From contig KL647301.1 of NCBI GenBank assembly GCA_000727475.1, positions 2,988,138 through 3,052,137 of the forward strand: 64,000 bases of DNA, written 5' to 3'. Each line of letters starts with the position of its first letter. Position 1 is the stretch's first letter. This DNA comes from Sarcocystis neurona. Its lineage: Eukaryota; Apicomplexa; Conoidasida; Eucoccidiorida; Sarcocystidae. Below the pieces are notes generated by a model that saw only the letters and a program-made list of their open reading frames with translations, was not told the DNA's origin and did no database searches. Shown here one piece after another: positions 1 through 12,700 of the stretch. The translations under genes and the position numbers were made by a program.

Positions 1-713
1 GGTGGACTCAGTCCGGTGTCGCAGAGACGTGCGTAGTATATCTATATGTGTGGCTCTTCCTTCGTGTGGCTGTTTCTCTGCCCCTCGCCTATATGTTCGT
101 ACGTGTGTGTGCAGCGGTGTCTCTCTACCCCTTTTCTGTCGTGCGCATGCCGGATTCCTGTGTGGACGCTTGTGTGTACAGAGAAGTTGACAGTAGGGCT
201 GGGAAGGAAATCTTCTTCCCAACTCGCTGGCACGCGACTCTAATGTTTCCTTCCATTCTCAGCGTCTGCCTTCGGCGCAGCGGACGGTAGCGCTGTGCAT
301 GCTTATAGATGTATATATATATACATACATGTGTAGATATGGCACTACGTATAGAATGTGCCCAACATGAGGACAGCGTCACTTCCAGTAGATAGCGAGA
401 CTTCAGTTACATTTCGGTGTGCTCTTCTATACCTCTCGCGGTTCTGTAGCAATAGTTCTACGCACCGCTTACGTGCAGGATCTCAGACCAACAGGGAAGC
501 AGCATAAGATTCACACACGAGTGAAGTACTTGGTAGACTTTTTCGCTCGATTGTCTCGACCTCTTTCTCTGTGTATATAGCGTCGTGTGCGCGTGCACGT
601 TCGCGTGGGAATTTTTTCGTTCTATACGAAGACATATGTGTACTTGACGTGCGTGTGCATTTGCATTAAAAAGCTCTGTACATTTTCAACTGAAGAGGAC
701 AATACACGCGAAT
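1..713. other. 5' flank of the giant gene
   Basis: No gene is visible here. The sequence is GT-rich with a short TA run near 310-330. All open frames are short and none looks coding. It probably carries the promoter and 5' untranslated region of the giant + strand gene that starts at 714. I see no specific promoter element I can defend. Confidence 0.5.
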
Positions 714-3700
714 ATGTCCCTGGTAGAAGGATGTGCACTTTCCTTTCGGTCTGAAAATTTTTCTTGGACACGTAAGGGCGCGACCCGGGATAAGTGCGGC
801 CGCTTCGTTGTTTTTGCATGTGCGCAGGCAGGGCTGCTCGCCCGTTTGGATCGGTGCCGCCTGCTGCAGCAGCTGCTGTTCTCTTCCCGTGCTGCCTTTG
901 CTGCTTCGCGCTTCTCCTTTTGCCTTTCGGATACTCCTTCGTCCACGTGTTCCCCCGCTAGTTGCCCCCCAGACGCTGCTGCAGCTGCTGGTCTTGTTGC
1001 GGTCGCTTCTCCTGCCGCTTCTGACAGACCCGCGTCTTACCCCTCCTCATCCTCTGCTGCTGCTGCCGTTGCTTCAAGGGCCCCGGCATCGCCTGCTGCA
1101 GCTGCTGCTCCTGCGAGGCCGTCTGCCGCCGCTGCTGCAGCTACGTATTTCGAGCTTCTCGCTGCTGAAGAAAGCTGCATATCTCCGCTGCTGCTGTCAA
1201 CGCCCCCCTCCCTTCTTTCCCTTACGTTTCTCCGCGCACCTCTCCCTTCCACAACGACCAGCAACACTCCACATTCGGACGCTGGTTCTTCAGGGCACTC
1301 GTCTGCTGCGGCTGGCCCTCCTGCTGCTCTTGTTTCGTCTGCGGCGGTTCCTGCCGTTGGTCGTGCTGCATTAGTTCTTCCTGCTGCTGATTTTGCTTCC
1401 TCTGTTGAGGATTCTACTGCTGCTCCTGCTACTGGTGGGGCGGTTCCTATTGCTTGCCCGCCGCGGCTGACGCCTTCGGGAGCAGAGTTGCCTGCATCTG
1501 GCTCTTCTTCGCCTTGCGGCGCGCGGTTGGCAGCAGCGACAGAAGCGGCCACTACAGCAGCAAAAATGGCGACCGCAGTAGCAGGAGCAGCACTGGGCGA
1601 GACAGAAGTTGGGTGGGGAGACTCTACTCTCGCGTCCATGGGACACGCTCTTGCTGTCTGGCTGTTTCTTCCTGCTGCTGACCTAGGTGAATCTCTTTGC
1701 TCTTCTTCCTCCTCTGTGGGTTTTTGTTCGTATTCCTTGTCTTCGTCTTTCTCTGGTGCTTCTCCACTTCCCTCGCGCAGCACTCTACCTTCGCGACAGC
1801 AGCAGCAGCAGCATGCGGATTTGGCTGCGTTGCTCCTGCGGCTGGGGGTGGATAAAGAAACGTTCGGCGCTGCTTTGTATAAAGCGTTTGACGCTTCGTT
1901 GTTGCTGCTGGCGTGTCTCTGCGCTAGTTACTGCCGCCTTGACTGCCTGTTGCTGCTGTTGCAGCAGCCCCCTCCTGTGGGCTCGACTCTCTGCATGCAT
2001 GCGCAGCAGCTGCTCCTTTCCATTCCTCTGCTGCTGCATCCGGTACACTACGCACACCTGCTGCCGCTCCTGCTCACCTGCCTTCTGCCCTTCGAAGCGG
2101 GCGCCCCCCACACCCAAGGCAGAAGCAGCAGAATCAGCAGCAGCAGCGGCCGAAGCGACGGCAGCAGCTGGGAGAGCAGCTGCAACGACAGCGCAAGAAA
2201 CAGTAGTAGTAACTCCACAGCACTAGGAGGGGCAGGAGAGTGCGCAGGGGAGGCAGGTAAGGGAACGAGAGCGGCACCGAGCGCAGCAGGAGCAGCAACA
2301 ACAGCAGGAGGTACTGCACCAGACAAAGCCAGGGTCGCAGTACCAGCGGAGTTAGAAACAGCAGAGCAGACAGGAACACTCTCCCGTGCGGCGCTTGACA
2401 TCGCGGCGTGCCTCGCAGAGGGCAAGCCAACAGCGACTCCCGAAGACACAGAAGATCCGCGTGCAGCTCAGCACCTGCTGAATTTGCTGCTGTACCGTTT
2501 GTATCGTATCATCCGTACGACGGGTTTGCTGCGTTCAGTAGCACTGCCTCTGTTGCAGTGTCTGCTGTTGCTGCTTGGGGGGGAGAAGCTGCCGGCCTTC
2601 ATCAGGCGGTCCAACAAGAGGAGCAGGCGTCTTGCTGCAGCTCGAGCTCTACAGGCCGCTGCTGCTTTATCAGCAGCAACAGCAGCAAGAGACAAAGGCG
2701 CTGCGGCTGCTGAAGCCTTGGTCTGTGGAAGACGCAGCAGAAGAAGCGCCGGCGGCAGGGGCGCACAGCCAGGGAGCAGCAACGCTTCGCTGCCGCTGCT
2801 GGATCGCCAGGAGCAGGAGGAGGTGGAGGCGCAGCAGCAGCCAGGACAACAATACCACCAAGAGAAATGGCAGCAGCAGCAAAATGGAGACATGAAGGGA
2901 GGGTGGGTAGTCGACAGACTCATCGAAACGCAGGATGCCGCAGGGGATGCAGGTGATGCTGCTTGCGACCCCACGAACCACATCGCTGGTGGAGCAGCAG
3001 GAGCAGCGTCTGGCCTAGTGGCCGACACTCCTGAATCTCCAACTGTGGCTGCTGCAGCAGAAGCATCAGCTTCGGTGGCTCTCTTAGCCGCAGCGGTGCT
3101 GAGAGTAGGTACAGAGCTACCAAAGAATCACCAGCAGCAACAGCGCGTCAAGAAGGAACAGAGGCAACAACAACCGCGGAAGCAAGCAGTTGCTGCCCCG
3201 CAGGCAATTTCGGTAAAACAGGGCCGTGCAGTGGGGGACGCTTCAGCTGCCTTATCAGAAGACGACTGGTCTGCTGCGCAAAAATCTCAAACGGCAGCAG
3301 CCACATCGACGACAGCAACAGCGTGTTCAACAGCAGCAGCAGCGCCTGCAGCAACAGCAGGTGCGACGGCGGCAACAGAAGAAGCACCAGTCAGGGCAGC
3401 CGCAGCAAACGCATCAGGAGAAGCACGCACGGCAGCAGCAACAGCAGCGACAGGAGGGGGCGCAGCAGCAGCTGCAGCGTGGCGAGTGCCGGCGCCTTCT
3501 ACGGCGCTGCTGCAGGTGGCACATACGGAAGTTCGTCGCTTGTATGCGTTGTACGTGGCGCTACGTGAGTACGTGCTGCTGGAAGAGGAAGAAACAGCAT
3601 CAACAACGACAGCAGCTTTAGAAGTCAGCAGGAACGACGCAGCAAAGCTGCTGCAGCGGTTGCCCAGCAGAAAGTTGCCACAGCAAGAGCAGCGCTGTGA

Positions 3701-6700
3701 AGCCAGACAGGAGGTGCGGCAACAGCAGCACCCAACCGAAGACGTGCGCCAGACGCAGCAGCAGAAGCCGCAGCAAACCTCTGTCAGAACGTTGTTGCAG
3801 CAGCAGCAGCTGCAGGGATTTTTTTCTTTCCTGCTGCTACCGGAGCCTCAGCGGGTAGCGACTCTCGTAGGGCTGCAAGCTTACCCCCAGCTGGAGCAGC
3901 AGCAAGCGGAGCAGCAGCCACAGCAAGAGATGAACGAAAAGCATCAGCAGCAACGATTAGTTCTGCTGGATAGGACGGAGTTTCCCTTTGCGGCGGAGGC
4001 CGCTGCTGAAGTTGTGCGACGCCTCCGTCGATGCGTAGTAGAACCCCAACTTCTATATGACGACCACTTTTTCTTCCACATCTGTACGTCTACCAACCGG
4101 CGAAGCACGAGAAGCAGAAGCACAAGCAGGAACCGGAGAAGAAGCAGCAGCAACACTTCTCTCACTGCAGGGAAGCCGTCCTTCCAGCCGCGTCTCTCCT
4201 GTCCCTTTGGTGAAACAAGTTGCTCGTATAGGCGACTCTCTCCTCAGGCGTGCTCCCCCGGTCACACCGGGAGCAGACTCAGCGGCAGCAGCAACAGCGA
4301 CAGCAGCAATAGCGGCGGCAGCAACAGAGACAGCGGCAGCAGCAATGGAGATAGCAACAGCAACGGCAGCATCAACAGGGACAGAAGCAACAAAAACAGC
4401 AGCAGCCGCGGCAGCAGTAACGAAGATAACAACAACAGCGGCAGCAAGGATTATGACGACAGCAAACGGATCTCCTTCCATGTTTTTGTTTCGCTTGTGG
4501 ATAACTTCTGCAAGTCGCCGGCGCCACAGCTCGTGTTGGATCTGTGTCTCGAGACACTGCCAGCTGTCACTGCTGCCGTCAGAAGCAGCGAAAGGCGCAA
4601 ACGAACAGCAGCAGGGAAGGTTTCAGAGGAAGTAGCAGCGGAAAGAAGAGCAGGAAGAGAAGAAACAGGGGGAGCAGCCCGCGACACCAGAGCAGCAGCA
4701 AGAGCACCACACGGAGTAGCAGCGACTCTTTCTTCTCGTTCTACATTAGTAGCCGACGCAGCCGGAGCAGCAACAGCAGCAGCGAAGAAAGAAGCGAGGA
4801 ACTCTGCCAGTGTCGAGGAGGTGGTGGGGCAGCAGTGCAGAGCGCAGCCAGGGTGCTATGAAAAAGGCGGGAGCACCTTCAATCTGCTTGTCGTCGCGGA
4901 GACTGTGCGGCAGAGCAGTCTGCTGCTGCAGCCTCCGTCGACCCGGCTGCTGCAGCAGCAGACGGCAGTCGGAGAACTGGCACTCTGCGCCGTGTATCAC
5001 CGCACAGGACTGGTGCCTGCTGCTGCCCTGCTGCCGTTGGTGGACGCCATTTACGCTGCGTTGCCGCAGACATTCGAAGAAGCAGCCCAGACAGGCGCGG
5101 AAGGACTTGAGCCGGAGCTGCCTGCAGCCCAAGAAGACGGGGACGTTCAGACAGCAGCAGCAGCAGCACGCTTGCAGCGAGACACTGTCTCGGGATCTCC
5201 ACTACCGTCTACAGCTGCTCTTTTGCCTCCTGCTGCTAGAAGTGCCGGTCGCGCTGTTTTCGGTGCTGCTGCTGTCGCAGCAACCCAGTGTTTGACGCAC
5301 GCTGTGTCGAAGCAGCGTATGCGGCAGCGGGTTTTGGCGGGAGGGGCGGACATGCTGGAGCAGCACTTAGACGTAGTGGAGTTGCTGACGGCAGCAGCGC
5401 GGCGCAGGAGAGAAGCAACGCATTCTTCTGCTCTTCGTTCTTCTGCAGCAACAACGGCAGCTTCCGGTGCTCGTGCTTCTCCAATTACGCTGGCGCAGAG
5501 GGAGACAGCACAGAGCAGCAGCAAAGAGAGGACGTTCTTGGGACCTGGGCACGTACCAGCAGCAGAAGAACAGCAGCAGGAACAGCAGCTTCCTCGTGTC
5601 ACCTTTGCTCAGCTGGAGGCCGGATGTCTTTCGCCGCGAGCAGCTGAGCTGCTGCTGCCGTCGTTGTTGCGTCTGCTGTTCTTCGACTGCAGCAGCGACC
5701 CTCCACGTGCGACTGCTGCCGCTGCTTCAGCGGCTGTTGACGGTAAACTTTCTCCTTTTGCTTCGTCGCGTTCCTCCCCGCCGCCTGGAAGCCGAAGCAG
5801 CAACGAGACGACTGCTGTGACTGCGCTGGCAGAGACCTTTCTGAAGCGTGCAGTGTATGTACACCGGAGAGCGTGTGCTGCGCTTTCAGTTGAAGACTTC
5901 TTCAGTATTTTGTTGCGCGTCGCCGCAACAGAGCTGCTGCCGACGCTGCCGCCTCACACGTCTTTCGCTGCTGATCGTGCGCCTTCTTTTTTCTCCTTTG
6001 CTGGGCTGTTAGTCAGAGAACCTGCTGCTGCTCCTCCCTCAGCAGCCCCTTCGTCCTGCTGCAGCCCCACCTCCGCAGCTATGCAGCTGCTGCTGCCGCT
6101 GCTCCAGCAGCGAGTCATGTGGCTAGAAGTAGCTCAGCCCACCGTAAATGGACTACAACAAGCAGGAAGCGTAGCAGATATAATTCAGGTGGGGTCGTTG
6201 CTGCTGTCTGCCGCCAGAGTTTCACTTGCTGCTGCTCCCAGCGTCGAACACCCTACCTGCGAGCACGCCAGACAGCTGCTGCTGCTTATCCTCGATTTAC
6301 TCGCTTGCTGCAGCGGGAATAGCAACTCCAGCAGCAGCCTTAGCAACAACTGCAGCACCATCCACCAGGGTAGCAGCGCCTGCAGCAGCAGCAGCGGGAG
6401 AGACGTGGCTGACGCTGCAACTGCTGTGGCTGGCAGGTCGCTGGAGAGAGCACGACAGCAGCAGCACGTAGGACTGAAGCACGTGGAGCAGCAACGTTGG
6501 CGACAGCAGGAAGGGGACGAATGGAAGGACGGCGCAGGCGGCGGCCGCGTCAGAGGGGGAGCAGCAGCACCGGCATGCAGCGCCGCAACGAGAGCAACAG
6601 AACACCAGCAAACGCTGCTGCGGCAGCTGCGTAGGAAAGTGAGAGATGAACTGCGGGTACTTGCATTTCTGTGGGTGTTGCGTCGTCTGTGTGCGTCGCT

Positions 6701-9700
6701 GCCTGCTGCTGCAGCGGAAGACGAGGACCTGCAACCGGGAGAACAGCAGCAGTTCCTGCCTCTGGCTTTACTGAGTGAACGGATGCGCAGTGGCGCGGCA
6801 GCAGCAGGGGAACTGGAACCGCTGGCAACAGCTGCTGCTTCTGCTGCTGCCGCGGCAGCTGCAGCTGCCGCTTCTGCTGTTGTTGGGGTGGCTAAAGGAG
6901 GCGCTGCTTCTCTGGGGGCTGGTGCTGCGTCGACACTGCGCATTCTTCGGGCAACAGCAGCGGCGAGAGACGAGACTTCCTCCGCTGCAGCAGTTGCTGC
7001 TGCAGACACTGCCGCGCGATACTCGCAGCAGCAGCACCACCAGCACCTACGTCACCTCAGAGAGCAGCAGCAGGAACAACGTGAGCAGCAGCGTGACGTG
7101 CCACCGTTGCTGCTAATGGAGCAGCAACAGCAGCAGGTGGTGGAGAAGCACCAGCAGCAGGAACGACAGCAGCAGTCTGAAAATGTGCTGGGACAGCCGG
7201 CAAACAGCCGTGGTGGAAAGTTACCTCAGTTTTCTGCCGCCGAGAAGCAACGTGGATTTGGTATTGCTGCGCTTGGGGCGTCGCTTTCTACGTTTGTGAC
7301 CAGTGCTGCTGCTGCTGTGGGTGGGGACCGATTGATGAGCAACAGCAGCAGTAGCTCTCCGTTTGTGCTTTCCTCACCTGCTGCTGGTTCTCCTCTAGCG
7401 CTGCTGGTGGAGAGCCCGCTGCAGCTGCGAGTTTCAGCCGCTGCGGCTCCGGAGGGTCTCGCGCTAGTGCTGCGCCAGCTGCTCCGGGAGCAGCCGGCGG
7501 CGGCAGAGGCAGCGGCTGAACTGCAGCAGCTCATGCAACTTGCCAGACTGACAGAAGCGGCGAAGTGGATAGTGTTGGAAGAACGTGTGTGGGCCTTTCT
7601 TCGGCGCCGCCAACGGCGAGAGGCGGTAGTCGTTCTCTTCAATCTACTTGTTATGCAACAGCAGCAGCAGCCACGACGCCAGCGGCAGCAGCGGCAGGAC
7701 GAACGGCGTCGGGGGCTACGAGGGAGGGAGATTCTACAGGAAGAGGAGGAGGACGGGCCAGCGCTGCAGCGCGGATTCCCCGGAGGGGCCGCAGCAAAAC
7801 CAGAGTCGCCAGGTAGCTCCGGTCAGGCCACCACCGACATCGACAACCGAAACAGCAGCAGCCGCGACCGGAGACGCGACAGGAGAAGAGGCGACTGGTG
7901 TGAAGAGCTGCTGCTGGAGTGCGACGAGGAGTCCGACAACGAAGAAAGCGACTTTCTGCTGTCGCTGCGAGACGGATATCATGACGCTGCTGCTGCTGAC
8001 ATTGCTGCGGGTTGTCCTCGTGAAGGTAGTGTTGCTGCTCCCGCAGAAGTGCCTCCTGCTGACGCTGCTGCTGGCGTGGACGCTGCTGCAGCAGAAGACT
8101 CTCCTGGGATGCCAGCCATTGCCGCTGGGGCTCAGACACACGAGCCGCAGGAGCCCGTCTTCGTGGGGACAGAGCTGCACGGGACTGAACACCTGCAGCA
8201 GCAGCGACTCCCCCAGCACCGACGGCAGACTGATGAAGACCAGCAGAGAGCGATTCTACAGGAAGCAGGCCCGTCCCTCTCTCTCCTGGTGCTCCAGGTG
8301 TCTCAGGAGCAGCGGCAGCGCCTGTCCCCGAATCTGCGCGCGGCTCTGTTGGCCTTGGCTGTTCGTCGGTGCGCTGCCGCCCATCTGCCGCTGCTGCTGG
8401 CTGCTTTCTACGACGTGCAACTGGCCCACAGAGCGGCAGCGACAACATTGCACGCGAGCAGCGTAGGGGACTACACCTCAGCTGCTGCTGGTGTGCGACG
8501 TAGCTACGGAGTAACTCCTGCTAGCGCACGTGGAGATAGCGCCGCTGCTGCACATGGGAAGGAGGAAGCACGCTTTGCTGGAGAGGCCGCCGTGGGGGCC
8601 TGGACTGCTGCTCGCACTACCGCGGAGAGGGCTGCTTTCACAGCGAGAGGAGGGGCCACAGCAGCACCAGCAGCAGAGGCAGGAGTGAAAGAAGCGACGG
8701 CAGGTGTTTGTGCAGGAGGAGCAGCAGCGGAAGGAGAACGGCGGGGAACAACAGCAGCAGCTGGACGACCGGCAGCAGCAGCGATGACTCATGACGCCGA
8801 CGAGGAGATAGCGTGGTTCCCGGAGACAAGTGCGGGGTGGTTTAGCGAGGGCGTCTGCGACATGCGGGAAGTCAGCGTCAGCGATGCTGCTGATGTGTGG
8901 CGGGAAGATCAAGGTGACTCTGCGGATGATGTTGCGCCGCCGGCAGGTGCCTCGGCCTATTGGCACGGCGTTGCTTCTTCCAGCAGCAGCAGCAGCGGCA
9001 GGAGCAGCAGCGAAGACAGGGGGAGCAGCAGCGGACGGTGGGTTGATGCTTCTCTTCCTGTAGCACGTGGAACAGAGCTGTTCCGCACAGCCCGCATGCA
9101 GATGAAGTTATCGACGGGGCAGCTGTTTGAAAGGGAAGAGGTTTTCCCGTCTACGTCGTCCCCCTCCTCCTCTGTCTTTGCTTTCTCGTCATCTGGCAGT
9201 GCTACTGCTTCCGTTCTCCCTTTCCCTTTCTCTTCTTCTTCCTCTGCTTCTTATGCTTATCGTTCCTTCTCTTCCGCGTCTTCCGCACCAGGTGCTGCAG
9301 GAACAGCAGCAGCAACAGATGGGAGCCAAGGCGCTCTTAGGAACACACACCAGCAGCAGCAGTCAAGGAGTGCGGTCGAGAGTGGGCTGGCAGCGGCAGG
9401 CAGCGTCGTTGCAGCGGCGGGGGGAGAACTGATGGGTGGTCTGCAGCAGCTACTGCTGCCCGGCGCCGCGGAGGCTGCTGCGGAAGCTGCTGTTGCTGCG
9501 GCGGCTGCGCCTGCTTCGCTCATGTTCTCTGCTGTTGAAGCAGCGGAGGGAGTGGTGCGCCTGGCCAGGAAAGAGTGTGGCAAGCGCATCGCCGGCATCA
9601 CTGTTACTGCAGCAGGTGCAAGAAGAGCAGAAGCAAAAGAAGCCACAGCAGCAGCAGGCGGAACGGAAGGAGAAGCAAGAGGGGCCGGAGGGAGAGGAGC

Positions 9701-12700
9701 TGGAGAGCCTGTGCAAGTAGAGGAGGCGGAGCCAGTGCGTGACCGAACAGCAACAGCAGCACGTGGGGAGGCAGGAACTGAAAAAGAGTTCCAGGAGGCA
9801 ACCAGTGACGCACCAGGAACTTCCCGTGAACCAGCAGCTGAAGAAGAAGCAACAGCTCTCTCAAATCTTCCTGCAGCCGCAGCAGCTGAGTCGCGAGCAG
9901 CAGCAGCCGCAGCAGCCGATGATAGGAATGCAGCAGCAGCGTGGGGTGCGACTAGAGGAGGAGGAGGAGCAGCAGTGGGCGATAAGACATCTGCAAAGGA
10001 TGAAAAAGCACCTGGAGAAGATACGGAAGCAACAGCCGTGGATTTGACGGAGGCAGCAGCAGCGAAAAGGTACGACAGACGGCAGAGTGCGGCAGCTGGT
10101 ACAAGACCAACAACAACGCCTTTTGAAGATATAGCAGCGAGTGGTTCTGTGCGGAGTAGAGCGGCTGAAGCTGCCAGGGATCCTAGAGCGAGCGGTGCTG
10201 CTGCAGCAGCAGGTGCGGTTCATGCAGGAGACGCAGCAAGTGAGGAAGCAGCAGCAGCTGCTGTTCAGGTGCTGCAGGCGGTGGACTGCGAGCCGTTGAT
10301 TGTTGAAGATTTGGTCGAGAGCAGCACTCACGGACAAACCTTGCTGCCGTTCCTGTTGTTCTGGCCTTCGCTTCCTCCCCCTGTTCCTGCTTTTTCATTT
10401 CCGGCTGGCGTTCACAGAAGCAACAGCGTGTTGCAGCACGAGCAGGGCAGTAGCAGTTGGGATGCAGTGCTGCTGCTGCTGCCCCCCTCCTCCCGCTGCT
10501 GGCAGCAGCTCCAGCACCAAGTGCGGCAGCAACAGCGCAGCAAATACAGCCCTGGGTGGCAAAACTCTTCGTTTGCTTCCCTCTACCGAGGCCGAAAAAC
10601 CGCTCCGTCCGCAGCAGAGGCAGCACCACCAGAAACTGCAACGGCAGAAATTGCAGCAGCAGAAGCAGCAGCAGCAGAAGCAGCAGCAGCGGAAGCAGCG
10701 GCAGCGGAAGCAGCGGCAGTAGAAGCAGAAGGAGTTGACAGCGTGCGTCTCTTCCTTGATCGGCTGTTGCAGGTGGATATGGAAGCAGCTTTTCTCATTG
10801 CTACACTCGTTGCACCTTATTCCTGTAGCAGGGCTGGTGCATCAGCCATCCGCGCGGCAGCAGCAGCAACAGACGTAGCAGCTGCACACGCGGTAGTAGG
10901 AAGCGGAGTCGGCCTCAAAGGAGCAGCAGAGAGAACCTTGGTCAATAGACGAAGTGACTGCGAGACGGGGAAGCTGCAGCAACATTGGTGCCAACTGCCC
11001 GTTCAGCAGCAGCAGCGTCAAGCAAGCATAGATACCTTGATGAGCGGGCAGCGTGGAGAGGAGGAGGCGCTACTGCTGCTTCGTCGCTGCCTATCGCGGG
11101 CGGTTTGTGTGCCGCTGCTGCCTGCTGCCCGTGCTGCTGCAGCAAGGTCGAGCAGCAGCAGCCCCCGCAGCAGCGGGCGTCTCTGGATGAACGGTCTAGC
11201 TGCCGGACGGTGTGCAGCAGCCACCCTTTCACACTTGCTGCTGCTGCTGCACCCGCGGCTGCTCTTGCTGCTTTTCCCTGGCGTCCCCCGGCGAGGGCAA
11301 CAGCTAGAGGAACAGCAGGACCAGGGCAGTGTCACGAAGCATCGGCAGTGCGAGGGGGAGAACCAGCAGCGCGGTGTGGGAGAGCAGCTGCAACAAGGAG
11401 CGAAGGCAACGTTGTTGCATTCCCTCTTTTTGGTTTGCCGCTTCCTCGCTGCTGCTGAGGAGATGCAGCACAAGGCGCGGCAGATGGGTGTGTATTCTTT
11501 TGACACTGCTGTGACTTGTCCTGCTGCAGTAGCAGCAGAAGGTGCTTCCCGTTCTGCTGCTACTGCGGCCCCGCCGCTGCTGCTGCGGCTCCTGGCATGC
11601 GAAGATGCCAAGTGGAGCAGGCGGCAGCAGCTGCTGCTGCTCTGCAGAAGAAATCCTCAGCTCTTGGACTCAGCAGCAAATCTCCTCAATGCTGCTACTC
11701 CTCTGCAAGTCTCTCTGCGGCTGCTCCCGTCCCGTACCCACAACAGCCTCTTGGACCGCGACGCTGCTGCTGCTGCTGCTGCAGTCGACAACGCAGCAAG
11801 AGCAGCTGCCAGAGCTGCAGCAGCAAACAGTGCAAGAACACCACAGGGAGGGGCAGCAGGAGCCACGTCAGGAGTATTCATCCCTGTTGATGCGTCTGGA
11901 GCTGCTGCGCCACGTTCACACGTTGAAGTGGCAGCAGCAGGTGCAGCAATTCCCCCGTGCTCGGCTGGTGTTGCCGATAAAGCCGCGTCGGCAGATCCTT
12001 GCGCGGCACGAGCAATGGGAGACCCAATAGACGGCAGCGCTGTTGAAGATGGCGGAAGCATTCTGCTGGATGCTGCTGCAGCATCAGCAGCAGAGGAGAG
12101 GGCATGCCCAGCGAGCAGCTCACAAAGACAAGCCGCAGCGGAAGATCCAGCAGCTGCAGCAGTGCCGGCTGCTGGCAGCAGCAGTTGTAGAAGCAGCAGC
12201 GGGGGGGGCTGGGGCAGCAAAAGGACGCGAGAGGCGACCGCTGCGGAAGACCGGCACTTTTTTGCCGACGCAGCACCACCAACAGAGGAAGATAGGAAGA
12301 CTTCTGATGCTGCAGCAGCAGCACCCGGAGCGAGAACAGCCAGGCTGCTGTACAAAACCTGTGGCAGCGAAGAAGGTCGTCCTGCTGCGGCTGCTGATTC
12401 TGCTCAGAGGCAGGGACCTCTGTATCTTTCTAGCCGTATTCCTGCTCTTGCCGCTTCCCCTGCAGCATACGGAGGAGGGGAGGGAGGCAGCCGCGGCACT
12501 TTCTTCCCTCAGCCTGCAGCTGCTGATGAGAGGGACGGAGGAAGCAGCAGCAGTTCGAGCGACGCTAAGAGCAGCAGTAGCAGCTTCAGCGGGGGGGCAG
12601 GACGTGACGGTGAAGTCTATCCTTTGCAGAAACCGAAGAGATGCACATCAGGGCTGCCCGCCGCTGGGAGCAGTGCTGCGGTCCTCTCGTCGGCTTCGAG